Positions 26,647 through 35,925 are shown, numbered from the stretch's first letter. The stretch: DNA of 64,000 nucleotides from Pseudomonas promysalinigenes (GCF_014269025.2 NZ_CP077094.1:4434501-4498500), one strand, 5' to 3'. Made by a program: numbers and translations. The notes: generated by a model not told the origin, from the sequence alone.

Positions 26647-26952
26647 TCAACCCTGCACGAAACGCCCCAACCGCTGCCTGAGCATTGTGTTCTCGCTACG
26701 CAGTTGCTGCACTTCCTGCAGCAGCTCCAACGCCAGCGCTACGCCTTCCCACTCCAGTTCCAGCTCCCGATGCAGCTTCGCTGCACGCCTGGCCAACAGC
26801 GGCGCCTGATCGTCGAACAACCAGTCTTCCGGGGTTTGCCCGGAGGGCTCGACAATGCCGTGCTCGACGATTTCGATCACGTAGTCAGCCGTGATATCGG
26901 CTTCCTGACACAAGGTACGCATGTCCAGTTGAACGATCAGGGTGCTGCTCAT
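26647..26952 (-). CDS. cbpM: Chaperone modulator CbpM
   Basis: CbpM is a small protein that binds the J domain of CbpA and inhibits its co-chaperone and DNA-binding activities. This 101-residue protein fits in size and position. It has a MerR-like N-terminal half (MRTLCQEADITADYVIEIVEHGIVEP, where the hydrophobic pattern matters) and a helical C-terminal half with a leucine-rich coiled-coil tail (LLQEVQQLRSENTMLRQRL). I take the ATG at 26952; a GTG at 26958 would overlap the cbpA stop as GTGA. It follows cbpA directly. Confidence 0.85.
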   Translation of the reverse strand: MSSTLIVQLDMRTLCQEADITADYVIEIVEHGIVEPSGQTPEDWLFDDQAPLLARRAAKLHRELELEWEGVALALELLQEVQQLRSENTMLRQRLGRFVQG

Positions 26953-26954
26953 GA

Positions 26955-27923
26955 TCACTTACTCCATTGTGTCCTCGGGTCGAACGCAGCCTTCTCGGAA
27001 AGCTGGGTCCACAGTTCACGGGTTGCAGGGTCTGAAGCCGGTGGCATCACCACTTTGAGCTGAGCGTAAAGGTTGCCACGCTCACCGTTCTTGTTGGCCA
27101 GGCCCATGCCCGGCACGCGCAGGCGCTGGCCGCTCTGGCTGTCGGGGCGAATGGTCAGGTTGATCTTGCCGGTCAGGGTCGGCACGGCCACCTTGGTGCC
27201 CAAGGCTGCCTCCCACGGTGCCAGCGGCACGGTGATGATCAGGTCGTGGCCTTCGACATCGAACAGCGGGTGCGGCGCCATGCGCACGGTCAGGAACAGG
27301 TCGCCATTGGCACCGCCACCAACGCCCGGCGCCCCCTGGCCTTTGAGGCGAATACGCTCGCCATCGGTGACCCCGGCCGGGATCTTCACGTTCAGGGTCT
27401 TGGTGGTGAACCCGGTGCGTTGGCCGGCCGCATTGGTTTGTGGAACCTGGAAGCTGATCTGCTTGGATTCCTTGCTCAGGGTTTCTTCCAGGAAGATCGC
27501 CAGTTCCAATTCCACGTCCTGCCCTCGCCTGCCGGCACTGCGTTGTTGTTGCCGGCCGCCGCCACCGAACGGGTTACCGCCGCGAGCACCGAAGATCGAA
27601 CTGAAGAAGTCGGAGAAGTCGCCGCTTTCGAAGCCCCCGCCAGGCCCGCCATCACCACCGCGGCTCTGCCACCCAGGCGGCGCCTGGAACGGCCGGCCAT
27701 GCTGGCCGCCATACTTGCGGATTTCATCGAATTCGGCGCGTTTCTGCGCGTCGCCCAACACCTCGTAGGCCTCGTTGGCCTCTTTGAATTTATCCTCGGC
27801 GTCACGCTCCTTGCTGACGTCAGGGTGATACTTGCGCGCCAGCTTGCGGTAAGCGGCCTTGATCGCCTTCTCGTCCGCCGTGGGCTCTACGCCGAGTATC
27901 TTGTAATAGTCTTTGAAGTCCAT
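26955..27923 (-). CDS. cbpA: Curved DNA-binding protein CbpA (DnaJ-class co-chaperone)
   Basis: The 322-residue protein starts [19 protein letters not shown], a J domain (residues 1-70) with the HPD motif in YHPDV that stimulates DnaK-type ATPases. A Gly/Phe-rich linker (about 75-125) and two C-terminal substrate-binding domains follow. There is no zinc-finger domain, which separates CbpA from DnaJ. The open frame runs to 28229, but the upstream 102 codons cross the divergent promoter region and are not coding. It is divergent from an Hsp70-like gene, its possible partner. Confidence 0.93.
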   Translation of the reverse strand: MDFKDYYKILGVEPTADEKAIKAAYRKLARKYHPDVSKERDAEDKFKEANEAYEVLGDAQKRAEFDEIRKYGGQHGRPFQAPPGWQSRGGDGGPGGGFESGDFSDFFSSIFGARGGNPFGGGGRQQQRSAGRRGQDVELELAIFLEETLSKESKQISFQVPQTNAAGQRTGFTTKTLNVKIPAGVTDGERIRLKGQGAPGVGGGANGDLFLTVRMAPHPLFDVEGHDLIITVPLAPWEAALGTKVAVPTLTGKINLTIRPDSQSGQRLRVPGMGLANKNGERGNLYAQLKVVMPPASDPATRELWTQLSEKAAFDPRTQWSK

Positions 27924-28086
27924 CGTTGGATCACCAATGTGAATTTTCGTATTGCAGCTGTAGATAGGGGTCAAGCATAGCCTTTCAAGGTTCGCTTGGG
28001 GTTGCTTCAAGGCAGACGATCGGTCTTGATTCTGTAGCCAACTGGCATAAACTGCGCGGCCGTTTTGCCTCCGGAAGCTTTTTCCC

Positions 28087-29358
28087 ATGTCTGACGTATC
28101 GCCGGCCCGCGCGCTGGGTATCGACTTTGGCACCTCCAACTCCACGGTCGGCTGGCACCGCCCAGGCGTCGAAACGCTGATCGCCCTGGAAGATGGCAAG
28201 ATCACCCTGCCATCGGTGGTGTTCTTCAATATCGAGGAACGTCGCCCCGTGTATGGCCGCCTGGCGCTGCACGAGTACCTGGAGGGCTACGAAGGCCGCC
28301 TGATGCGCTCGCTCAAAAGCCTGCTGGGCTCCAAGCTCATCAAGCATGACACCAGCGTGCTGGGCAGCGCGCTGCCGTTCAAGGACCTGCTGGGCATGTT
28401 CATCGGCGAACTGAAAAAGCGCGCCGAAGCCGCCGCCGGTCGTGAATTCGACCAAGTGGTACTGGGCCGCCCGGTATTCTTCGTCGACGAAGACCCGGCT
28501 GCCGACCAGGAGGCCGAAGACACCCTGGCAGAGGTCGCCCGCAAGATCGGCTTCAAGGACGTATCGTTCCAGTACGAACCGATTGCCGCAGCGTTCGACT
28601 ACGAGTCCGGCATCAGCCGTGAAGAGCTGGTGCTGATTGTCGATATCGGCGGCGGTACGTCCGACTTTACCCTCATCCGCCTGTCACCCGAACGGCACCT
28701 GGTGGCCGAGCGTCAGAGCGATATTCTCGCCACCGGTGGTGTGCACATTGGCGGCACCGACTTCGACAAGCAGTTGAGCCTGCAGGGCGTAATGCCGCTG
28801 TTCGGCTACGGCAGCCGGATGAAAAGCGGCGCCCTGATGCCCACCAGCTACCACCTGAACCTGGCCACCTGGCACACCATCAATGCCCTGTACTCGCAGA
28901 AATCGCAGCTGGCACTGGGCAGCATGCGTTATGACATCGAGGACACCTTGGGCATCGATCGCCTGTTCAAGCTGATCGAAGAGCGAGCTGGGCACTGGCT
29001 GGCAATGGAGGTGGAAACCAGCAAGATCGAGCTGACCGAACAGCTCAGCCGCCGCATCGACCTCAGCCGCGTGGAACGCGAACTGGGTGTGGACCTGACC
29101 CGAGCGCTGTTCGAGGAGGCCATCGAGGGGCTGCTAGAACGCGTGCGCGGCAGCGTGACCGAGTTGCTGGCCAAGGCCGGGGTGAATGCCAGCCAGGTCG
29201 ACACAGTATTCTTCACAGGCGGCTCAAGCGGGATCCCAGCCTTGCGCAACAGCGTGGCAGCCATGCTGCCCAATGCGCAGCACGTGGAAGGCAACATCTT
29301 CGGCAGTATCGGTAGCGGCCTGGCGATCGAGGCACGCAAGCGCTACGGAGCGGCCTGA
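28087..29358 (+). CDS. Hsp70-family protein, YegD-like (short DnaK paralogue)
   Basis: The 423-residue protein is an Hsp70 nucleotide-binding domain. It begins [13 protein letters not shown] (phosphate-1 motif) and has [16 protein letters not shown] (phosphate-2) and [15 protein letters not shown] (adenosine motif). It stops where DnaK would start its substrate-binding domain, like YegD of E. coli. It may hydrolyse ATP and signal or bind through the nucleotide domain alone. It is transcribed divergently from cbpA, 163 bp apart, which suggests it could be the partner of that J protein. Confidence 0.88.
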   Translation: MSDVSPARALGIDFGTSNSTVGWHRPGVETLIALEDGKITLPSVVFFNIEERRPVYGRLALHEYLEGYEGRLMRSLKSLLGSKLIKHDTSVLGSALPFKDLLGMFIGELKKRAEAAAGREFDQVVLGRPVFFVDEDPAADQEAEDTLAEVARKIGFKDVSFQYEPIAAAFDYESGISREELVLIVDIGGGTSDFTLIRLSPERHLVAERQSDILATGGVHIGGTDFDKQLSLQGVMPLFGYGSRMKSGALMPTSYHLNLATWHTINALYSQKSQLALGSMRYDIEDTLGIDRLFKLIEERAGHWLAMEVETSKIELTEQLSRRIDLSRVERELGVDLTRALFEEAIEGLLERVRGSVTELLAKAGVNASQVDTVFFTGGSSGIPALRNSVAAMLPNAQHVEGNIFGSIGSGLAIEARKRYGAA

Positions 29359-29365
29359 TTGCAAG

Positions 29366-29386
29366 GGGGGCCGCCAAGCGGCCCCA
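29366..29386 (+). terminator. Strong GC hairpin after the Hsp70-like gene
   Basis: GGGGCCGC and GCGGCCCC form an 8-bp stem with a CAA loop, placed between the convergent Hsp70-like gene and the AI-2E permease gene. It can serve both strands. Confidence 0.65.
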
Positions 29387-29394
29387 GCCTTCGA

Positions 29395-30402
29395 TCAAAC
29401 CAGCTCGGCCCGCCTCAACTCACTTTTCAGGTACGCGTAATACACCGGGCCCGCTACCACACCAGGTAAGCCGAACGCTGCCTCGAACACCAGCATCGCC
29501 AGCAGCAGTTCCCATGCCTTGGCCCTGATCTGGCCACCGACGATCTTGGCGTTGAGGAAGTATTCGACCTTGTGGATCACGATCAGATAACCCAGCGCAG
29601 CAGCCGCCACCCAGATCGACAGCGACATGCCGACGATGGTGATCAGGGTGTTGGACATCAGGTTGCCGATTACCGGCAGCAACCCCAGCAGGAAGGTCAG
29701 CACGATCAGCGTCTTGGTCAGCGGCAAGTGTACGCCGAACAATGGCAGCACCACGGCGAGGAAGATGCCGGTGAAGGTGGTGTTGAGCAGCGAAATCTTG
29801 ATCTGCGCGAAGACAATGTTGCGAAATGCCTGCACCAGCAGGCTCAAACGCTCGAACAACGCCGCGGCCAGAGGCTTGCGCCGTGAGATGTCAGGGATGC
29901 GCTGCAAGGCGATGATTGCCCCCAGGATCATGCCGATCAAAAGCGTCACGAACATGTGCGCCATGCCCTTGCCCACCAGTTGCAGGTCGCTCAGGTGGCT
30001 CTTGATCCAGTCGCCGATGGCCACCTTGAACTCCGCCGCACTGGCCGGCAGGTAGGCCTCGATGAACGGTGGTAACTGGCTGCGGGCGCGCTCGACCAGC
30101 ACCATGAACTTGTCCAGCGATGCGCCAGGGTTCTCGGCTTCGTGCAACAGAAAACTGAAGGCGCCGGCGATCAACAGGGTCAGTGCACTGACCACCAATG
30201 TGCCGAGCAGCGCCACCGCCAGCCAGCGCGCACGCTGCCCGGCGATCAGCGGCTGCAGCCGTGGGGTGAGCATGTTGACCAACTCGAACACCAGCAGCCC
30301 GGCCAGCAGGCTGGGCAGTAATTTCAGGGGCAAGGCCAATAGCAGCCCGGCCATGACGATGACCAGGCTTGCCAGGGTGATCTGACGGGGGGTGAAAGTC
30401 AT
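29395..30402 (-). CDS. AI-2E family transporter (PerM/YdiK-like membrane protein)
   Basis: The 335-residue protein has about eight membrane helices: one pair at 10-45, one at 60-85, several from 145 to 320. The family pattern is visible in the C-terminal half: LLNTTFTGIFLAVVLPLFGV, LLGLLPVIGNLMSNTLITI and EYFLNAKIVGGQI. The name comes from TqsA, which exports autoinducer-2, but many members have other or unknown substrates. The length is normal. It is the only gene of its strand between the Hsp70 hairpin and the psiF-like gene, and likely monocistronic. Confidence 0.85.
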   Translation of the reverse strand: MTFTPRQITLASLVIVMAGLLLALPLKLLPSLLAGLLVFELVNMLTPRLQPLIAGQRARWLAVALLGTLVVSALTLLIAGAFSFLLHEAENPGASLDKFMVLVERARSQLPPFIEAYLPASAAEFKVAIGDWIKSHLSDLQLVGKGMAHMFVTLLIGMILGAIIALQRIPDISRRKPLAAALFERLSLLVQAFRNIVFAQIKISLLNTTFTGIFLAVVLPLFGVHLPLTKTLIVLTFLLGLLPVIGNLMSNTLITIVGMSLSIWVAAAALGYLIVIHKVEYFLNAKIVGGQIRAKAWELLLAMLVFEAAFGLPGVVAGPVYYAYLKSELRRAELV

Positions 30403-30472
30403 ACAGCCTCGAAGGCAGACGGCGGGAATGCCCGCAGTCTGCCAGCCTTCACGACATAGGCATAGGCGCAGG

Positions 30473-30760
30473 TCACTTCTTCTTTAAGCAGTCGCTCATG
30501 AACGCTTTGCGCGCATCCCCCTTCAACGCTTGACTGGTAGCGTCGGCATTGCAGGTTTTCATCTTCTGCTGCTGGGTCTGAGGCATGTCTTTTTTCAGGC
30601 AGGTGCTCATGAACGCTTTGCGCTCATCACCCTTGAGTGATTTGGCGGTGGCGTCGGCGTTGCACGTTTTCATTTTTTCCTGTTGCGCCGTGTTGGCGGC
30701 AAAGCCTTGCGCGCTGAACAGAAGCGCCAACGCCAGCAGTGGCATGTGCAGCAATTTCAT
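30473..30760 (-). CDS. psiF: PsiF-family periplasmic protein
   Basis: The 95-residue secreted protein has a signal peptide (1-21, ending GFAAN) and two PsiF repeats, each about 35 residues. They are recognisable by KMKTCNADATAKSLKGDERKAF and the near copy KMKTCNADATSQALKGDARKAF (spans 29-50 and 68-89), each ending in CLKK. PsiF in enterobacteria is phosphate-starvation-inducible; the function is unknown. Two Cys per repeat probably form a disulfide. I use the ATG at 30760, beside AAGGAGA; 19 upstream codons were dropped. Confidence 0.86.
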   Translation of the reverse strand: MKLLHMPLLALALLFSAQGFAANTAQQEKMKTCNADATAKSLKGDERKAFMSTCLKKDMPQTQQQKMKTCNADATSQALKGDARKAFMSDCLKKK

Positions 30761-30860
30761 GGAGAGGTCTCCTTGTCTCCGCGCCCGATGCACGGACATG
30801 GGCCTGAGTGTAGACAAGAATTTTTACACGCATCCGCGCAGGCTTCAGGCCAGGCGGCCA

Positions 30861-31751
30861 CTAAAGCCCGGCAGCCTTGAGCCGCGCCGCGTGCTCAGTG
30901 AACAACCTTAGTGGTTCGGCGCCCTTACCAACGGCGCCCAGCGAATGGTTGACGATATCCAGGTGGTCGAGGGGAAAGTCATCGCCAATCACCTGCCCCA
31001 GGTGCGAGCTGAAACGCCCGACCATGCCGTCGCAATGGCCTTTTTCCTTGACGAAACTGCGTGCGAACAGGCGGCAGAAACGGTTGCTGCCGTCAAACCG
31101 GTTGCGGCCTTTGTCAGTCAGGCCGGGCTGCAAGGTGCCGGACCAGGAGTAGTAGCGCACGCCGTTGACTTCGTAGGCGCCCTCCCCGCCCCACGTTTCG
31201 GGCAGCCCTTGAGGATAGGCCTGATTGAACAGCGCCACGCCGGCGCTGGTCAGCGATTGATGGGAAGCGTGCACGTCTATTGGCAGTGGCTGACGGCGCC
31301 AGCCCGTTTCCAGCCATACCAGCATAATCGCCAAGCCATGCAAGATGGCCTTGAGAACGCGGCCTTGGGGCGAATCTCCGGGGGCTGTGCGCTCCAGGTG
31401 GTCAGCCAGCTCCGAGCCATGGTTAGGGCCAGCCACGGAAGTGACCGAAGCCACTCGGTCAGGGCGGCGGGCAGCGGCGTAACGTGCACTCAGCGCCCCT
31501 TGGCTGTGGCCGATGAGGTTGACCTTGGCCGCTCCGGTGCGCCGGCAGATGTCCTCGATGATTGCCAGCAGTTGTTCACCGCGCACCTCGCTGGAGTGCA
31601 ATGGCGAAACCTGCACGGCAAATACCTGGGCGCCCCCGTTGCGCAGCGCCCGGACGATGCCGAACCAGTAGGGGTAAAGCAGCACGCGGACGAAACCGAG
31701 CATGCCTGGCACCAACACCAGTGGGTACCGCGTTGCCAGATCCTGCGCCAT
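30861..31751 (-). CDS. Alpha/beta-hydrolase lipase/esterase
   Basis: The 296-residue protein resembles Pseudomonas triacylglycerol lipases without a signal peptide. The oxyanion region YPLVLVPGMLGF is at the start, and the nucleophile elbow GHSQGALSARYAA carries the catalytic Ser near residue 90. A late LDIVNHSLG supplies the His. A family-specific DSPQG/GLAIMLVWLE lid-like helix lies between. It probably hydrolyses short or medium acyl esters inside the cell or periplasm; the substrate is unknown. I use the ATG at 31751, 8 bp after AGAGGGG; the frame is open 19 codons further up. Confidence 0.84.
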   Translation of the reverse strand: MAQDLATRYPLVLVPGMLGFVRVLLYPYWFGIVRALRNGGAQVFAVQVSPLHSSEVRGEQLLAIIEDICRRTGAAKVNLIGHSQGALSARYAAARRPDRVASVTSVAGPNHGSELADHLERTAPGDSPQGRVLKAILHGLAIMLVWLETGWRRQPLPIDVHASHQSLTSAGVALFNQAYPQGLPETWGGEGAYEVNGVRYYSWSGTLQPGLTDKGRNRFDGSNRFCRLFARSFVKEKGHCDGMVGRFSSHLGQVIGDDFPLDHLDIVNHSLGAVGKGAEPLRLFTEHAARLKAAGL

Positions 31752-31875
31752 TGCATGGCCCCTCTGCCTAGACGATCTCGCCAACACTACAGAAGCTTGA
31801 ATGACCATCGCAATCGAACTCCCGGCGCGCCGCGAGGTTCCAAACCAAACAGACCCTTAGCAAGGAGCGGGACCT

Positions 31876-32217
31876 ATGTACAAACAGACCCTGGCTATAC
31901 TTCTGGCCAGCGCCACGCTGGCAGCGTGCAGCAACCGCCCGGAAAACCCTGTGGACTACGTGACTTACCGAAACGAGCCGCTGGTCAAGCAGGTGGAGAA
32001 CGGTATGACCATGCAGAAAGTTATCGCCATTGGCGGCAGCCCGTCGAATGTCATCGACCTGCCAAACGGTGGCACCTGCAACGACTACATTCTTAACCGT
32101 GACGGCCACCAACAGCCGTACTACGTGCGCTTCGATGCCACCGGCCACGTCGATGCCAAGGGCTTCAAAACCTGCAAACAACGAGAAGAAGACCGCAAGG
32201 CCGCCAACGGCGCCTGA
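31876..32217 (+). CDS. osmE: Osmotically inducible lipoprotein OsmE
   Basis: The 113-residue protein is a lipoprotein: LLASATLAAC gives a lipobox with Cys18. The mature part has the OsmE pattern NPVDYVTYRNEPLVKQVENG followed by a BamE/SmpA-like fold. Two Cys (TCND and KTCKQ) may form a disulfide. Family members are induced by high osmolarity and sit in the cell envelope. It has AGGAGCGGGACC before the ATG. The ferritin gene follows 48 bp later, so the two may share a stress-response transcript. Confidence 0.87.
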   Translation: MYKQTLAILLASATLAACSNRPENPVDYVTYRNEPLVKQVENGMTMQKVIAIGGSPSNVIDLPNGGTCNDYILNRDGHQQPYYVRFDATGHVDAKGFKTCKQREEDRKAANGA

Positions 32218-32265
32218 GCCTTACGCCTATCCAGACCATCCGTTTTCAGCTGATTGGAGAGCATC

Positions 32266-32796
32266 ATGAGCAATGTTGAACTGACCGATGTACAAACCTT
32301 GCGCAAACGTGCTCGCGAGCACGTCGAACAAGGTGCAGTGACTGAGGGTTACGACGCCGACCGTCAGGAAGTCCTGCGCTTGCTGAATGAGTCGCTGGCT
32401 ACCGAATTGGTATGTGTCCTGCGCTACAAGCGCCACTACTTCATGGCTAGCGGCATCAAAGCCAGTGTTGCGGCGAGCGAGTTCCTCGAGCATGCCACTC
32501 AAGAAGCCGAGCATGCCGACAAACTGGCCGAGCGCATCGTGCAACTTGGTGGCGAGCCGGACTTCAATCCGGACAACCTGAGCAAGAATTCCCATGCCCA
32601 GTACGTCGAAGGCAGCACGCTGAAGGAAATGGTGCTGGAAGACTTGGTGGCGGAGCGTATCGCCATCGATAGCTACCGCGAAATCATCCAGTACATCGGC
32701 GATAAAGACCCAACCACTCGCCGCCTGTTCGAGGACATTCTGGCCCAGGAAGAAGAGCACGCGGACGACATGTCCGATCTGCTCGAAGGGCTGTAA
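32266..32796 (+). CDS. Ferritin-like / bacterioferritin-type protein
   Basis: The 176-residue four-helix protein has the di-iron pattern of ferritins: Glu in LLNESLATELVCVLRYKRHYF, EHATQEAEHADKLAERI (ExxH), and EDILAQEEEHADDM (ExxH). It should store or oxidise iron. It groups with the atypical Dps/bacterioferritin proteins of pseudomonads. No heme-axial Met is obvious. I use the ATG at 32266 with TTGGAGAG 7 bp ahead; four earlier codons are open. A 13-bp hairpin follows the stop. Confidence 0.85.
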   Translation: MSNVELTDVQTLRKRAREHVEQGAVTEGYDADRQEVLRLLNESLATELVCVLRYKRHYFMASGIKASVAASEFLEHATQEAEHADKLAERIVQLGGEPDFNPDNLSKNSHAQYVEGSTLKEMVLEDLVAERIAIDSYREIIQYIGDKDPTTRRLFEDILAQEEEHADDMSDLLEGL

Positions 32797-32811
32797 TTGA
32801 GTTTCCAGCTT

Positions 32812-32842
32812 GCTATTGGGGCTGTTTTGCAGCCCCAATAGC
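32812..32842 (+). terminator. Terminator after the ferritin gene
   Basis: GCTATTGGGGCTG (32812-32824) and CAGCCCCAATAGC (32830-32842) form a perfect 13-bp stem with a TTTTG loop, starting 15 bp after the stop codon. No T run follows. The 32843-33063 gap has no gene that I can see. Confidence 0.65.
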
Positions 32843-33063
32843 ATTGGCGCACAGCCCCAATCTGCCCTTCCCTAAGCCGGCCTCGTGCCGGCTTTAGTTT
32901 GCCGCAGCTACAGCGTATACAGCGGCAAGCGCAGTCAGAACACCCTCACATACATTGCGCGTAAAGTGACTCCACAAACAAACCAGTCGCAGCGGATTTA
33001 CCGCGAAAGGCTGCAAAGCAGCCCTGACAGGCGAACCTCACTGGCATCAGGGCACTGCGCCCT

Positions 33064-35130
33064 TTATTTTTTCGCCTTCACCGCAGCAGGCGCTTTGCCA
33101 GCTCTCATTTGCTGCAGCAATGGCGTGCATTGGTTGGGCTCATCGCCGCTACTAGGCGCTACCAACGCCAGCAACCCTGCAGCAGGGCCCGCTACCACAC
33201 CCAGCGCTACCATCCCCGCACCTCGCAATGCCAGCGGCACTGCCTGGACCCCAGCACTTGGCTTGGCGAAGGCCCCGCGTACATACAGCGGCGAGCGCAG
33301 CGAGAACAACCGCACGCCCTTGGACTCCGGATTGATCTTCAAGTCCAACTGCTCAGTGGCGAAGTTGGCCGTCCCATTGACATAGATGATCGCGTTCTCG
33401 GTATCGAAGATGAACAGACGCGTGCTTGCCAAGCCGTCCTTGATGTCAACGTCCGCTGCGGCGCAGTTGATCTGCACGTCCTCGTCGCCGAACAGCTTGC
33501 CAACCACGTAGTTACCGACATTAAGCCCGGCGATCTCCATCAGGCTGCGGCTGATGGCGCCATCGTTGATCAGCATGCGAAGGTTGCCATTGGCCGTGCC
33601 CAGCAAGGCAGCCACCGAATTGCCGCGGCCAGTGATGTCGGCATCGCCGTTGAGCTCGCCGAAGCTGGTTTGCATCGGTGCAAAGGTTGGGAACAGCTGC
33701 TTGAGTTTGAAACCGCGGGCCGTGAGTTGAGCGTGGCCTTGGAGCGGCACGTTTCGGCCGTCCAGGCGGATGTTGGCTGCCAGGTTCCCTCCCGCCACGC
33801 CAAAGCGCAGCGGTTCAAGGCGCAGCAGCCCATCTTCGAGGATTACGTGGGCCGACAAGTCGCTCAATGGCAGCTGTTCACTGTGCACGATGCGCTTGCC
33901 GGCGAAGCTTACGTCGGCATCCATGGCGCCCCAGCGCTCGGTGCGGAACTCCTCCACAGGCAGCACCTTGTCGGCGGGTTGCTTGCTCGCACCGCCGCGT
34001 GCCTTCTGCTCGGCATTGGAATCGGCACCGATCAGCGGCGCCAGGTCCTTGAACAACAGTTGATTGGACACCAGCTTGCCGGCCAGCTTCGGCCGCGGCT
34101 TGCTGGCGACGAAGCTCAGGTCGCCATGGATGTCACTGTTGCCGATTTTGCCGTTGAAATTCTGGTAGTTGAAATTGGCACCTTCAGGTGCGTGCAGGTT
34201 GACGCTAAGCCGACCATCGGTGGAGTAAGCCGGCGTATCGGGCAACGTTACCCCGGTCAATGGATACAGATTGCCCAGGCTGGCCCCAGACAAACGCAGA
34301 CGCAGGTCCAGAGCGCCAAGATTGCGAGGATCAGTCAGGGTGCCAGCCAACACGACGTGGGTATCGGCGATACGCACGTCGGCCTGCAGCGGGAATGGCT
34401 GGCTGGCATCCTGCAAGGCGAGCAGCCCGCCGATTTTGCCGGTGCCTGATACTGGCTGGCCCTTGTAGCGACCTTGAGCTTTGAGACCAAATGCATAGTC
34501 TTGAGCCCCGCCCGCCTTCTCAGCGTTGGCCTTGCCGACGATCTCACTGAAGGGGATCGGTTTGCCGAGCGGATCGATCTGCACCTTCATGCTGGTTTTC
34601 AACGTCTGATCGTCGAAGCTGACGTTGCCTTGGTCAAAGCCAATGGCACCGATATCCAACTCCCATTTGGACGGTGTTTGGTCTTCGTCTTTGGGCCCGA
34701 AGTCAAACGTCCAATTGGCGCGGCCATCGGCCAGGCGCGTAAGGCTCGCATTGGGCTTGGTGAGGTCGATGCGCGGGATGCTGATCTGCTGGTACAACAG
34801 CGGCAATGGCGCCAGACGAAATTCCACCCGCTCAAGCCCAACCATCTGGGGCTCCTTGAGCCAGTCGGGGTTGCCCAAGGTCAGGTCTTCTGCGATGAAG
34901 TGCGGCCATGGCACCCAGGCTCGCCAGCCTCCCTGGTCCGGTTCGGTACGCCAATGCACAGCGAGGTTGCCGTTGATCGCGAATGGCCGATGCAGCGCTT
35001 CGGACACTTTTTCGTTGATCAGTGGCTTGACGCGGTTCCAGTCGAAGGTGGCAATGATGATCACCAGGATCGCCAACAGGGTCAGCAGAGTGGAAAGGGT
35101 CCAGACGATGATTCTGGCGGGGCGCGTCAT
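33064..35130 (-). CDS. AsmA-family envelope protein
   Basis: The 688-residue protein has one N-terminal membrane anchor (about 8-30) followed by a long periplasmic beta-rich region. The start MTRPARIIVWTLSTLLTLLA and FDWNRVKPLINEKVSEALHR are typical AsmA openings. The C-terminal AsmA domain includes LRMLINDGAISRSLMEIAGLNVG. AsmA-like proteins are thought to carry phospholipids between the membranes. The ATG at 35130 has AGGAGAC upstream; the frame is open to 35277 but those codons precede the membrane anchor. The C-terminus has a glycine/alanine-rich hydrophobic stretch (GAGMVALGVVAGPAAGLLAL), unusual for a soluble domain. Confidence 0.87.
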   Translation of the reverse strand: MTRPARIIVWTLSTLLTLLAILVIIIATFDWNRVKPLINEKVSEALHRPFAINGNLAVHWRTEPDQGGWRAWVPWPHFIAEDLTLGNPDWLKEPQMVGLERVEFRLAPLPLLYQQISIPRIDLTKPNASLTRLADGRANWTFDFGPKDEDQTPSKWELDIGAIGFDQGNVSFDDQTLKTSMKVQIDPLGKPIPFSEIVGKANAEKAGGAQDYAFGLKAQGRYKGQPVSGTGKIGGLLALQDASQPFPLQADVRIADTHVVLAGTLTDPRNLGALDLRLRLSGASLGNLYPLTGVTLPDTPAYSTDGRLSVNLHAPEGANFNYQNFNGKIGNSDIHGDLSFVASKPRPKLAGKLVSNQLLFKDLAPLIGADSNAEQKARGGASKQPADKVLPVEEFRTERWGAMDADVSFAGKRIVHSEQLPLSDLSAHVILEDGLLRLEPLRFGVAGGNLAANIRLDGRNVPLQGHAQLTARGFKLKQLFPTFAPMQTSFGELNGDADITGRGNSVAALLGTANGNLRMLINDGAISRSLMEIAGLNVGNYVVGKLFGDEDVQINCAAADVDIKDGLASTRLFIFDTENAIIYVNGTANFATEQLDLKINPESKGVRLFSLRSPLYVRGAFAKPSAGVQAVPLALRGAGMVALGVVAGPAAGLLALVAPSSGDEPNQCTPLLQQMRAGKAPAAVKAKK

Positions 35131-35360
35131 TGCGTGAGTCTCCTGATGGCAAGGCACAAAGCAGGCGTAGCGATGGCATTCATTATTTCGGACTGATGAA
35201 AACCCGTCGGGTTTAATCGGCCTGTCCATGCTAGCGAGTTTTTTCAGCTTTCGTGCCCAGCTTTTGGCGTCGGCCATCCCCCACTGTTACCTCTTCCGGT
35301 ACTGGCAAGCGCTCGTTTCACACCCGGAAACTGCCGCAATAGAGCCATCGCATCCGCTAT

Positions 35361-35375
35361 CAATCGCATCGATTG
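35361..35375. promoter_or_regulatory. Operator-like palindrome upstream of the repeat protein
   Basis: CAATCG-CAT-CGATTG is a perfect inverted repeat in the 337-bp divergent gap between the asmA-like gene and the repeat-protein gene (35131-35467). It could bind a dimeric regulator. Nothing else is evident in that gap except the promoters it must contain. Confidence 0.35.
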
Positions 35376-35467
35376 TTACCATTACCCGTATGAACTTCTC
35401 TCTGGCGTCACCGAGCGTAGCATTGGCTTCGTACCCACTTTCTAGCCCCCGAGAAGAGCACCGAATC

Positions 35468-35875
35468 ATGAAACGCACTCTGCTGACCCTGACCCTGTCC
35501 ATACTTGCTGCCAACGCGTTCGCCCTTCCTGCTGCAGACCAGCACCTGACTGCCGAGTCGCGCTCCAGCGCCGCAGAAATTGCCCAACCGCTCAAAACCG
35601 TCGCCGAAGGTGGCTCCGACCGCCTGATCGAGCGCAGTGGCCGAGTTGCCGAAGGTGGCTCTGACCGTCTGATCGAGCGTAGCGGCCGAGTTGCCGAAGG
35701 TGGCTCTGACCGTCTGATCGAGCGCAGTGGCCGGGTTGCCGAAGGTGGCTCTGACCGTCTGATCGAGCGCAGTGGCCGGGTTGCCGAAGGTGGCTCCGAC
35801 CGTCTGATCGAGCGTAGCGGCCGCATGGCTGAGGGTGGTTCCGATCGTCTGGTTGCCATCAGCCACGTGAGCTGA
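35468..35875 (+). CDS. Secreted protein with five tandem 15-residue repeats
   Basis: The 135-residue protein has a signal peptide (MKRTLLTLTLSILAANAFA, cleavage near residue 19-21). A short linker follows, then five almost identical 15-residue units VAEGGSDRLIERSGR and a sixth diverged one (MAEGGSDRLVAISHV). At the DNA level the unit is 45 bp, at 35600-35824 with the diverged copy from 35825. Units differ mostly at synonymous third positions. The ATG at 35468 was chosen because it starts the signal peptide; the open frame extends upstream. Function is unknown; it is secreted or periplasmic. A perfect terminator follows. Confidence 0.8.
   Translation: MKRTLLTLTLSILAANAFALPAADQHLTAESRSSAAEIAQPLKTVAEGGSDRLIERSGRVAEGGSDRLIERSGRVAEGGSDRLIERSGRVAEGGSDRLIERSGRVAEGGSDRLIERSGRMAEGGSDRLVAISHVS
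35600..35863 (+). repeat. 45-bp tandem repeat array inside the secreted-protein gene
   Basis: Five complete 45-bp units start at 35600, 35645, 35690, 35735 and 35780, and a diverged partial unit starts at 35825. The units are in frame with the gene. They differ by a few bases, mainly at third positions (GAGCGCAGTGGCCGG versus GAGCGTAGCGGCCGA). Confidence 0.93.
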
Positions 35876-35925
35876 TCACCATGACCGAAAACAACAACCG
35901 CTGTCACACCGTTTGCTCCCCTCCC

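Noticed and set aside
26955..28229. Longer CbpA with a 102-residue N-terminal extension
   Set aside because: The extension crosses the divergent promoter region and precedes the conserved J-domain start at 27923.
35600..35863. CRISPR array or phage repeat
   Set aside because: Units are contiguous, in frame, without spacers, and encode a peptide repeat.
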